This document shows positions 36,613-43,579 of a stretch of DNA of 64,000 bases, in pieces (within the stretch, counting starts at the first letter, position 1; every line of letters begins with the position of its first letter). Location: positions 1 through 64,000 of the forward strand of contig NZ_JMFO01000011.1 in NCBI RefSeq assembly GCF_000714715.1, written 5' to 3'. The notes under the pieces were generated by a model, which made no database searches, was not told the origin of the DNA, and was given only the letters and a program-made list of their open reading frames with translations. The stretch is from Candidatus Magnetobacterium casense (GTDB taxonomy: Bacteria > Nitrospirota > Thermodesulfovibrionia > Thermodesulfovibrionales > Magnetobacteriaceae). Position numbers and translations under genes: made by a program.

Positions 36613-37386
36613 ATGATAAAAAATACGTTCAGTGTATTTGACGGCATAGGGGAAGGTACGGAGAAGAGGCTGTGGAAAAAGGGAATTATGACATGGGAGG
36701 ACTTTGTCAACGAGGAGACCATTCCCTTTGTCAGCCGGGAGAGGAAGTGCGACATCAATAAGAGTGTTGAGTCTTACACCAAGGGGCTGGAGGACGGTAA
36801 CTGGTCGTTGTTTGCCCGGTGCATCAAGAGAAAGGAGCACTGGCGGTTTTTTGAGCTGTTTAAGAACGATGCCGTGTGTCTGGACATTGAGACCAACGGT
36901 CTGCCCAGGGACTGTGGCGGGTATATAACAGTGGTGGGGTTGTATGACGGTACCAAGTATACGTCCCTGGTAAGTGGCAAGGGGTTGACGGAGACAAACC
37001 TCATCAAGGCGTTGTCGCCGTATAAGTATTTGATCACGTTTTACGGGGCGGTTTTTGACATCCCGTTTTTGCTCACGAGCTATCCAACGCTTAACCTTGA
37101 AATGCTGCACTACGATGTGTGTCTTGACTCCAGGCGGATCGGGATGCGCGGTGGGCTTAAGAAGTATGAGAAGTGTTTTGGTATCAACAGGGTTGACGAG
37201 GTAGATGGAATGAACGGTTTTGATGCCGTGAGGTTGTGGCACATGTATAAGCGTGGCGATAATGCCTCCCTGGAGACGCTTATCAAGTACAACCGTGAGG
37301 ATACGGTAAACCTCCTGGTGGTGGCACAGTACGTCTACGACGAGCTGAAGCGTGCAACGGGCATCGGAGATTACTTGAAGCTATGA
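36613..37386 (+). CDS. YprB-like RNase H-fold exonuclease
   Basis: 257 residues. An N-terminal helix-hairpin-like region (FDGIGEGTEKRLWKKGIMTW) precedes a DnaQ/RNase H-like 3'-5' exonuclease domain. Metal residues sit in VCLDIETNGL (DxE), TFYGAVFDIPFL (second Asp), and YNREDTVNLL at the third motif, with YDVCLDSRR between. This matches the YprB/RNase_H_2 family of predicted exonucleases. It overlaps the Xer recombinase by 4 bases (ATGA), so they are co-translated. Confidence 0.85.
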   Translation: MIKNTFSVFDGIGEGTEKRLWKKGIMTWEDFVNEETIPFVSRERKCDINKSVESYTKGLEDGNWSLFARCIKRKEHWRFFELFKNDAVCLDIETNGLPRDCGGYITVVGLYDGTKYTSLVSGKGLTETNLIKALSPYKYLITFYGAVFDIPFLLTSYPTLNLEMLHYDVCLDSRRIGMRGGLKKYEKCFGINRVDEVDGMNGFDAVRLWHMYKRGDNASLETLIKYNREDTVNLLVVAQYVYDELKRATGIGDYLKL

Positions 37387-38258
37387 ATGATGCACTGAAA
37401 AGGTTTCTGATATATCTGAGTGCCGAGCGGGGGCTTGCCGGCAATACTATTGATGCCTACGGGACAGACCTGAGGCTGTTTTTTGCCTTCATTACGGCAT
37501 GGCAAAAGACACCGGCAGACTTTAACCGTCAAGACATCATTGAGTACATACACAGCCTGAGACAGAAGGGTTATTCCTACAGATCGATATGCAGGTTTAT
37601 CGCTTCGGTGAGGTCTCTGTGCAAGTACCTGTTGATCGAACGAGTGCGGGTTGATGACCCTGCGGAGAATCTGCACAGACCCAAGGGGTGGCAGCACCTG
37701 CCCAGGACGTTGAGTGTTGAGGCCGTTGTCGGGGTATTGAAAACGACGGTATCAAGCAAGTATGTTATGCGTGACATTGCGATGCTTGAGCTGATGTACG
37801 CATCGGGGTTGAGGGTCAGCGAGCTGGTGCTTGTAGAGATAGCCAATCTCCAGTTGGAGGCCGGCTTTATAAAGGTCAAGGGCAAGGGGTCGCGGGAGAG
37901 GCTGGTGCCGGTCAACGACAGGGCAAGACAGCGTATAATGGCTTATTGTAAGGATATACGCCCAATTATTCTGAAAAAACGCATCAGTCCGTATCTGTTC
38001 TTAAGCAACAGGGGAAAGCCGTTGACACGACAGCGGTTCTGGCAGACGATCAAGGCATATGGCAAGGCGGCAGGAGTTGAGTTATCGCCTCATACGCTGC
38101 GGCACTGTTTTGCCACGCACCTGGTGGAGGGCGGGGCAGACCTGCGTTCGGTTCAGAGGATGCTCGGACACGCCGACATAACAACAACACAGATATACAC
38201 CAAGGTCTCAACCGAACTTATCAGGAAGGAGTACAACGAATGTCATCCGCGGGCATAA
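37383..38258 (+). CDS. Tyrosine site-specific recombinase XerC/XerD
   Basis: 291 residues. N-terminal SAM-like domain with SAERGLAGNTIDAYGTDL, then a catalytic domain with Arg in ASGLRVSELV, Lys in KVKGKGSRERLVPV, the His-x-x-Arg box SPHTLRHCFATHLVEGG, His in LGHADITTTQIYTKVS, and Tyr in the same block. All catalytic residues are present. Length and motifs fit chromosome-dimer resolution XerD; a mobile-element integrase is less likely given housekeeping neighbours. surE begins 12 bases after its stop. Confidence 0.9.
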   Translation: MNDALKRFLIYLSAERGLAGNTIDAYGTDLRLFFAFITAWQKTPADFNRQDIIEYIHSLRQKGYSYRSICRFIASVRSLCKYLLIERVRVDDPAENLHRPKGWQHLPRTLSVEAVVGVLKTTVSSKYVMRDIAMLELMYASGLRVSELVLVEIANLQLEAGFIKVKGKGSRERLVPVNDRARQRIMAYCKDIRPIILKKRISPYLFLSNRGKPLTRQRFWQTIKAYGKAAGVELSPHTLRHCFATHLVEGGADLRSVQRMLGHADITTTQIYTKVSTELIRKEYNECHPRA

Positions 38259-38270
38259 TTGGAGGCAGCT

Positions 38271-39041
38271 ATGGGTAAATCCACGGCCCCGCTGATCCTT
38301 GTCACCAACGACGATGGCGTAAGCTCTCCCGGGATCATAGCGCTTCATCGGGCGATGAAGGAGATAGCCGATTCGATCATTGTAGCCCCCGACAGGGAGA
38401 GGAGCGCTACCAGTCACTCACTGACCATGCACAGGCCGCTGCGGGTCAGCGAAGTGGGGCAGGACATCTACTGTGTAAATGGCACCCCTACTGATTGTGT
38501 GGCCGTGGCGGTACAGAAGGTGGTAGACAGACCTGCTGCGCTGCTGGTGTCTGGCATAAACATGGGAGGCAATCTGGGCGATGACATAACCTATTCCGGC
38601 ACGGTGTCGGCGGCCATTGAGGGGACGATCATGGGTGTGACCTCGTTTGCCATATCGATGGTGGGAAGCGGTGGATATCACTTTGACACAGCCGCCTCAT
38701 TTGCCGGTAAACTTGCCCGCATAATACTTGACAAGGGGCTGCCAAAGGACACGCTATTAAACGTAAACCTTCCCAATCTGCCGGAGGTCGATATCAAAGG
38801 GGTCAAGTTCACCAAGCAGGGCAAGAGGCTCTACATCGGCTCCATCCATGAGACATTTGACCCCTGGGGACGCAGACACTACTGGATTGGTGGCGGCACG
38901 CCCTCCTGGGAGGACGACATCAACACCGATTACCTGGCCGTGGAGTCCGGTTATATCTCCATTACCCCCATACACCTGGACCTGACCAACTACGAGGCCC
39001 TGGACTGTCTCAGAAGGCAGTGGAGGGAGGTCTTTGATTAG
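38271..39041 (+). CDS. surE: 5'/3'-nucleotidase SurE
   Basis: A 256-residue nucleoside monophosphate phosphatase acting in nucleotide salvage and survival. Metal motif NDDGVSSPGI at the N-terminus, PDRERSATSHSLT, and VNGTPTDCVAVAV with SGINMGGNLGDDITYSGTVSAA are all standard. The ATG at 38271 follows GGAGGCAGCT. It overlaps pcm by 8 bases. The surE-pcm pair is a familiar arrangement. Confidence 0.95.
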   Translation: MGKSTAPLILVTNDDGVSSPGIIALHRAMKEIADSIIVAPDRERSATSHSLTMHRPLRVSEVGQDIYCVNGTPTDCVAVAVQKVVDRPAALLVSGINMGGNLGDDITYSGTVSAAIEGTIMGVTSFAISMVGSGGYHFDTAASFAGKLARIILDKGLPKDTLLNVNLPNLPEVDIKGVKFTKQGKRLYIGSIHETFDPWGRRHYWIGGGTPSWEDDINTDYLAVESGYISITPIHLDLTNYEALDCLRRQWREVFD

Positions 39042-39684
39042 TACCTCATTTGACGACAGACGCAGGGCCATGGTTGATACCCAGATCGTGGCACGCGGGG
39101 TAAGGGATGCCCGTGTCCTTGAGGCCATGTCTAGGGTACCGAGGCACCTGTTTGTCGGAGACGACATAGTTGAACGGGCATACCACGACATGGCCCTGGA
39201 TATAGGGATGGGGCAGACGATATCTCAGCCCTATATGGTGGCAGTTATGACGGAGCTGCTGGAGCTTGACCCTACACTGAAGGTGCTTGAAATTGGCACC
39301 GGTTCGGGGTATCAGAGTGCCATCCTTGCGGAGCTTGCAAGGGAGGTCTGCACGATTGAGCGGATCGATTCCCACACGGAACGGGCACGAAACAGATTGC
39401 ACGACCTGGGATATGACAACATCAGGTTCAGGACAGCAGATGGCACCCTTGGTTGGGTCGAGGAGGCACCCTTTGACCGCATACTGATAACGGCTGCCGC
39501 ACCGGATATCCCACAGCCGCTTATTGAGCAACTGGCTGATGGCGGCATTGCCCTTGCTCCGGTTGGACAGCGCCATACGCAGCAGTTATTAAAGCTCAAA
39601 AAGTCAGGTAAAGACTTCACTAAGGAGTCTCACGTATTGTGCGTATTTGTACCACTTATAGGACAGTACGGCTGGCATGAGTGA
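39034..39684 (+). CDS. pcm: Protein-L-isoaspartate O-methyltransferase
   Basis: 216 residues; repairs isomerised aspartate in aged proteins using SAM. Motifs: RHLFVGDD, MGQTISQPYMVAVMTELL, LEIGTGSGYQSAILAEL (SAM site), and FDRILITAAAPDIPQPLIEQL. The best start is TTG at 39034, as GGAGGGAGG lies directly upstream within surE; the ATG at 39070 is possible but would lose family residues. Confidence 0.93.
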   Translation: MISTSFDDRRRAMVDTQIVARGVRDARVLEAMSRVPRHLFVGDDIVERAYHDMALDIGMGQTISQPYMVAVMTELLELDPTLKVLEIGTGSGYQSAILAELAREVCTIERIDSHTERARNRLHDLGYDNIRFRTADGTLGWVEEAPFDRILITAAAPDIPQPLIEQLADGGIALAPVGQRHTQQLLKLKKSGKDFTKESHVLCVFVPLIGQYGWHE

Positions 39685-39701
39685 GGGCAGAGCTTCAGGC
39701 T

Positions 39702-39826
39702 TTACGACTGGTTTGTTGCGGTGTTTATCTGATTTATCTCCCTAAAGTTGAGAATGTCGAGATACAACCAATCCCTGAAGGCAAGCGTGTAGAGTCCTTT
39801 CTTGCTTGCATAATTGACGACATGAT
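39702..39826 (-). pseudogene. C-terminal relic of a nuclease-like protein
   Basis: The minus strand reads VNYASKKGLYTLAFRDWLYL, then DILNFREINQ and a stop at 39702. This matches the end of the better-preserved relic at 42933-43160 (KFAARKGLCVVAYRNWEYLD). The homology stops exactly where GC-rich repeat copy E begins, so the rest was removed by that element. In other bacteria this ending belongs to PD-(D/E)XK-like proteins (DUF3782 type), recalled from memory. Confidence 0.5.
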
Positions 39827-40009
39827 GCATCCTCTTAAAAAAGCATGGTAAAATGGGGTCAAGGGGACTTCTTTCCGGCCGGGGCGCCTCACCCCTCCCC
39901 TTGCGGGGGGTTCTGAAGGGGGGCGGAGGGGGTGAGGCACCCCTGCCACAAACCGCCCCTTTCTTTCTTGCCTTAAAGTATAGTTACCATGAAATATAAA
40001 GAGGATACG
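39827..40009 (+). repeat. GC-rich modular repeat, copy E, with terminal inverted repeats
   Basis: Left end GCATCCTCTTAAAAAAGCAT and right end (reverse complement) GTATCCTCTTTATATTTCAT both continue into GGTAA, giving imperfect inverted repeats of about 25 bp. The inside holds the GGGGTCAAGGGGAC core and a longer GGGTGAGGCACCCC segment. This copy best shows that the family is a short transposable element. No clear target duplication is seen. Confidence 0.8.
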
Positions 40010-40061
40010 AAGATACGTTATTTTATTGTATTACATATAAGTGATATGCTAATATATTGTT

Positions 40062-41114
40062 ATGAATGCAGAGACGGAGATGAAAGAGGCTTACCTATAT
40101 AACAAGTTGCCTGACGGCAGGGTGGAGTGTTTGTTATGTGCCCACAGGTGTGTTATTGCCCAGGGCAGGCGCGGGTTGTGCGGGGTCAGGGAGAATCGCC
40201 AGGCAATGCTCTACAGCCTCGTCTACGGTAAGCTCGCCACCGCACACATAGACCCCATCGAAAAGAAACCGCTCTATCACTTTCATCCCGCTTCCACGAC
40301 CTTTTCCATTGCCACGGTGGGATGCAACTTCCGGTGTCTGCACTGTCAGAACGCCGACCTCTCTCAGTATCCAAGGAGTTTCAGGGAAGACTTCACGATC
40401 GTTGTAACCGGCAAGCACTCCTCTGCCTCGGAGGTGGTTGGTGCCGCACTCAGCACCGGGTGCAGGAGCATATCGTATACGTACTCGGAGCCGACGGTCT
40501 TTTTCGAGTTTGCCCTTGACTGTGCAAAGCTGGCCAGGGAGAAGGGGCTTAAAAACGTCTTTGTAAGCAACGGTTTCATGACGCCTGAGAGTGCTCAGAC
40601 TCTCATTCCATATCTCGACGCCAACAACATCGACCTCAAGGGCGACGACAAGTTTTACCGAAAGGTCTGCGGCGGACGGATTGAGCCTGTAAAGGACACC
40701 ATCAGGCAGATGGCAGAGGGGGGGGTATGGGTTGAGGTTACAACGTTAGTGATCCCCGGGCACAACGACTCGAACTCTGTGCTGAGGTCGATAGCGGAGT
40801 TCATTGCCTCGGTGAGTCCGTCAATCCCCTGGCACGTGACAAGGTTTCATCCCACCTACAAGATGATGGACAGGCCGTGGACGTCCGCCGATACCCTGGC
40901 AACGGCAAGGCAGATCGGCCTGGATGCCGGTTTAAAGTACGTCTATCAGGGCAACGCCTACAGTGAAGGAACCGAGGACACCTGGTGTCCTTCCTGCAAG
41001 ACGTCCTTGCTCAAAAGGCAGGGGTTTTTCGTCAGCGAAGATGTCTTACTTAGGGCTGAGGATGGCACTGGCCGCTGCCCGGTGTGTTCCACCAGGATAG
41101 ACGGCGTCTGGTAG
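40062..41114 (+). CDS. amrS: AmmeMemoRadiSam system radical SAM enzyme
   Basis: 350 residues resembling pyruvate formate-lyase activating enzymes. An N-terminal Cys-rich segment (CLLCAHRCVIAQGRRGLCGV) precedes the radical SAM cluster motif in TVGCNFRCLHCQNADLSQ. Further family marks are SYTYSEPTVFFEFA, GFMTPESAQTLIPYLDANN and a C-terminal CPSC/CPVC pair of knuckles. The system normally pairs with AMMECR1 and Memo proteins, absent in this window. Start: ATG 40062, or ATG 40080 (MKEAYLYNKL). Its 3' end overlaps convergent cobQ by 69 bp. Confidence 0.9.
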   Translation: MNAETEMKEAYLYNKLPDGRVECLLCAHRCVIAQGRRGLCGVRENRQAMLYSLVYGKLATAHIDPIEKKPLYHFHPASTTFSIATVGCNFRCLHCQNADLSQYPRSFREDFTIVVTGKHSSASEVVGAALSTGCRSISYTYSEPTVFFEFALDCAKLAREKGLKNVFVSNGFMTPESAQTLIPYLDANNIDLKGDDKFYRKVCGGRIEPVKDTIRQMAEGGVWVEVTTLVIPGHNDSNSVLRSIAEFIASVSPSIPWHVTRFHPTYKMMDRPWTSADTLATARQIGLDAGLKYVYQGNAYSEGTEDTWCPSCKTSLLKRQGFFVSEDVLLRAEDGTGRCPVCSTRIDGVW

Positions 41115-42641
41115 AGGGTTCAGGTCTGTGATTCTGCAGATAGCCTCCATGTCCAGGTGTGTCTTGACAACTCCTGCCAGGGAGTCGAGGGAGTCTAACA
41201 TTACCTGGTGGTAGTTGACAGAGGTCTCCAGTGGCGGCAGGGAGCGTTTCTCTCTGAGGGCGTTGACAAGTGCCCTGCGGAAGGCGTCGTTGTCAAAGAT
41301 GCCATGCAGGTACGTGCCCCAGACGTTGCCGTTTGAGGAGCCATCGGCATAGCGATGTGTGCCATCAAGGGGGCTGACGTCAAACAGCTCTATCCGGCCT
41401 TGTGACTCTCCCATGTGGATTTCGTACCCTTGCAGGTTGGAGAGATGATCAGCGGCAGTGTTTGTGACATGCCAGTCCAACCAGGGTGCCTTGCGCAGGT
41501 TAGCCCTGACCCTGCGGGTGGTCTTTGTCCGGTCAAAGGTGGTGCAGATATCGAGCAAACCCAGGCCCTCCACCTCTTTGACGTGACTCTCTACGCAGTA
41601 GGGGTCGCTCAATAGCCTGCCAAGCATCTGATATCCGCCGCAGATACCGGCAATGGGGATGCCCCTCAGTGCGGCCTCCTTTAACACCGCCTCAAGTCCG
41701 TTGGCCCTCAGGGACAGGAGATCGCTTACGGTGTTCTTGCTGCCTGGAATTATGATTAGGTCGGAGTTCAACAGTTCCTGCTGCCCAAGCGTGTACGACA
41801 ACTCCACATCAGGCTCGTACAGGAAGGGGTCGAAGTCCGTGAAGTTGGAGATGTACCTGAGCCTCAGCACCCGCACCTTGATGGGTCTGTCGCTGCATGT
41901 ATCCTTGTAACGTTTGTATGAGTCTATGGCAAGGCCGTCTTCTTCGGGCAGTCTGAGGTTGCCCACGTAGGGCAGGACGCCCAGGACGGGGATGCCCGTC
42001 TTTGCAGAGAGCATGTCGATGCCACTGGTAAGGATGTCCAAATCGCCTCGGAACTTGTTGATGATAAAGCCCTTGATTCTGTGTGCATCCTCCGGTATCA
42101 ACGCAACGGTGCCATAGAGCGACGCAAAGACCCCCCCTCTGTCGATATCCCCCACGAGCAGGACGGGGGCGTTGGTGTGCCGTGCCACAGCCATGTTGAC
42201 GATCTCCACGTCTGAGAGATTGATTTCGGCAGGACTTCCGGCACCCTCGATGATGATCAGGTCGTACTGTGCGCTGAGTCTCTCAAGTGCGACCTCGACA
42301 TATGGCCAGGCACTGTCCCGGAAGCGGTAGTACTCCTGTGCGGACATGTTGGCGTGTACCTTGCCCAGAAGAATGACCTGAGAGCCGCTCTCCCCGGAGG
42401 CCTTGAGCAGGATCGGATTGAGATAAATGGACGGCTCGATCCCCGCAGCCTGCGCCTGGAGGGCCTGTGCCCTTCCAATCTCCCCACCCTCGATGGTGAT
42501 GTAGGAGTTAAGCGCCATGTTCTGGGCCTTAAACGGTGCCACCCTTACCCCACTCTGTTTAAATATCCTGCACAGGGCGGCAACAAGCAGACTCTTGCCC
42601 ACCCCCGAACCTGTACCCTGTATCATCAGAAACTTACTCAT
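41046..42641 (-). CDS. cobQ: Cobyric acid synthase
   Basis: 531 residues; amidates the b, d, e and g side chains of adenosylcobyrinate diamide using glutamine and ATP. The N-terminal P-loop domain opens LMIQGTGSGVGKSLLVAALC and has FKAQNMALNSYIT and GEIGRAQALQAQAAG. The C-terminal class I glutaminase domain has GICGGYQMLG with the nucleophilic Cys, and YLHGIFDND with the catalytic His. The C-terminal tail is a little longer than usual and runs into amrS. Other cobalamin genes and a B12 riboswitch are not seen here. Repeat-family ends lie just upstream. Confidence 0.95.
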   Translation of the reverse strand: MSKFLMIQGTGSGVGKSLLVAALCRIFKQSGVRVAPFKAQNMALNSYITIEGGEIGRAQALQAQAAGIEPSIYLNPILLKASGESGSQVILLGKVHANMSAQEYYRFRDSAWPYVEVALERLSAQYDLIIIEGAGSPAEINLSDVEIVNMAVARHTNAPVLLVGDIDRGGVFASLYGTVALIPEDAHRIKGFIINKFRGDLDILTSGIDMLSAKTGIPVLGVLPYVGNLRLPEEDGLAIDSYKRYKDTCSDRPIKVRVLRLRYISNFTDFDPFLYEPDVELSYTLGQQELLNSDLIIIPGSKNTVSDLLSLRANGLEAVLKEAALRGIPIAGICGGYQMLGRLLSDPYCVESHVKEVEGLGLLDICTTFDRTKTTRRVRANLRKAPWLDWHVTNTAADHLSNLQGYEIHMGESQGRIELFDVSPLDGTHRYADGSSNGNVWGTYLHGIFDNDAFRRALVNALREKRSLPPLETSVNYHQVMLDSLDSLAGVVKTHLDMEAICRITDLNPLPDAVYPGGTHRAAASAILSPK

Positions 42642-42646
42642 AAATT

Positions 42647-42714
42647 TGGTATCCTCTTAACAAGCATGGTAAATATTTTGTACCTTTTTTATATTTCTAT
42701 GGTAACTATACTGA
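42647..42714. repeat. End modules of the GC-rich repeat without core
   Basis: GGTATCCTCTTAACAAGCAT begins 42647 and continues GGTAA; about 30 bp later TTTTTATATTTC-TATGGTAACTATA appears in the same orientation. Both are forms of the terminal repeat of copy E, so this is probably a deletion scar of that element just upstream of cobQ. Confidence 0.55.
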
Positions 42715-42932
42715 GCAAGGTGATTGAGTATTTTACAACCCTCTGATTCTTTACACTTTGAACATTCAGTTGTTAAAAAACTTGTTCTATGACCTTTGAA
42801 AGTATATATTTTAAGGCAAGCAGGAACAGCAGGGGCGGGTGCAACCCGCATAATCAAATCGCTCCTTAAAGTCGCCAGGCCGTTAAATCGTGGTTCAGAC
42901 ATCTTTAATGCTTAAGTCAATAGTATTAGGGG
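42715..42932. other. Non-coding stretch with half of a dispersed repeat
   Basis: No supported gene. At 42880-42909 the sequence CGTTAAATCGTGGTTCAGAC continues into ATCTTTAAT and matches the right half of the dispersed palindrome at 57531-57642. Confidence 0.5.
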
Positions 42933-43160
42933 CTAGGGGAGGATGGCTGGAAGGTTCCCTTGCCTTGCCTTTATATCGTCGAAGTTGAGTATGTCGAGGT
43001 ACTCCCAATTTCTGTATGCAACGACGCAGAGTCCCTTTCTGGCTGCGAATTTGATAATTTCATCCTCAACGACGACACTGGCAAGCATGGGGATTATCTG
43101 TCTGCCTTTGCACTTCTCGAAAAAGGTCGGCAGTGTTTTTGTCTTGGCCAGTATCTTCAT
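42933..43160 (-). pseudogene. C-terminal fragment of a PD-(D/E)XK-like protein
   Basis: 75 residues: KTLPTFFEKCKGRQIIPMLA, then VVVEDEIIKFAARKGLCVV and YRNWEYLDILNFDDI. This resembles the C-terminal third of DUF3782-type nuclease-like proteins, in which a coiled coil precedes a 'VVASxxVxxEVxxYAxxKGLxVV' end. The upstream two thirds are missing. A second, shorter relic is at 39702-39826. It is probably not functional, though the frame is open. Confidence 0.5.
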
Positions 43161-43292
43161 GACATATCGTCCATCCGGTTTGGATTTTACCTCTCTATCT
43201 TTTCTCTCACTCTATACTCTCTATGATAGCATGTATGACAGCCCTTTGGCAACGGCGACTACCCGCTGCAATAAAAAAATCTCATAGGCCCA

Positions 43293-43323
43293 TTGACAAT
43301 TGCATTAGATATAGTGCTATACT
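43293..43323 (+). promoter_or_regulatory. Possible sigma-70 promoter
   Basis: TTGACA at 43293-43298 and TATACT at 43318-43323, with 19 bp between. Both hexamers are close to consensus; the spacing is slightly long. A 31-codon frame starts 6 bases downstream, and the large surface gene about 260 bases downstream. Confidence 0.5.
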
Positions 43324-43328
43324 AGCCT

Positions 43329-43424
43329 ATGTTTAAACTTAACGTACCTGAGGAGAAAAATATAAGGGCCAGATCCTCTGGCACCCCTATTGCAAGCAAG
43401 CAAGCACATATAACGCATCCTTAA
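43329..43424 (+). CDS. Possible 31-aa peptide or truncated gene
   Basis: The ATG at 43329 opens MFKLNVPEEKNIRARSSGTP and ends with TAA at 43422-43424. It starts six bases after a -10-like hexamer, so transcription would be leaderless or nearly so, and there is no ribosome site. It may be the 5' stump of a longer gene. Weak support. Confidence 0.25.
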   Translation: MFKLNVPEEKNIRARSSGTPIASKQAHITHP

Positions 43425-43579
43425 TAGCCTGTTTCTTTATCACCAATCCTTCAACTTCCGTCCTTATGTCTGCTTTTTTGCCGGGTGAATATTGCCTGAT
43501 CGCTGCCTGTGGCTATTTCCTTGACTTTAGCCATTTAGCACGATCCGTTATTAGAATAAGCAGGCCGGTTTCACCGGTC

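Noticed and set aside
42642-42932. Cobalamin riboswitch upstream of cobQ
   Set aside because: No B12-box-like core was found; the DNA consists of repeat-end modules.
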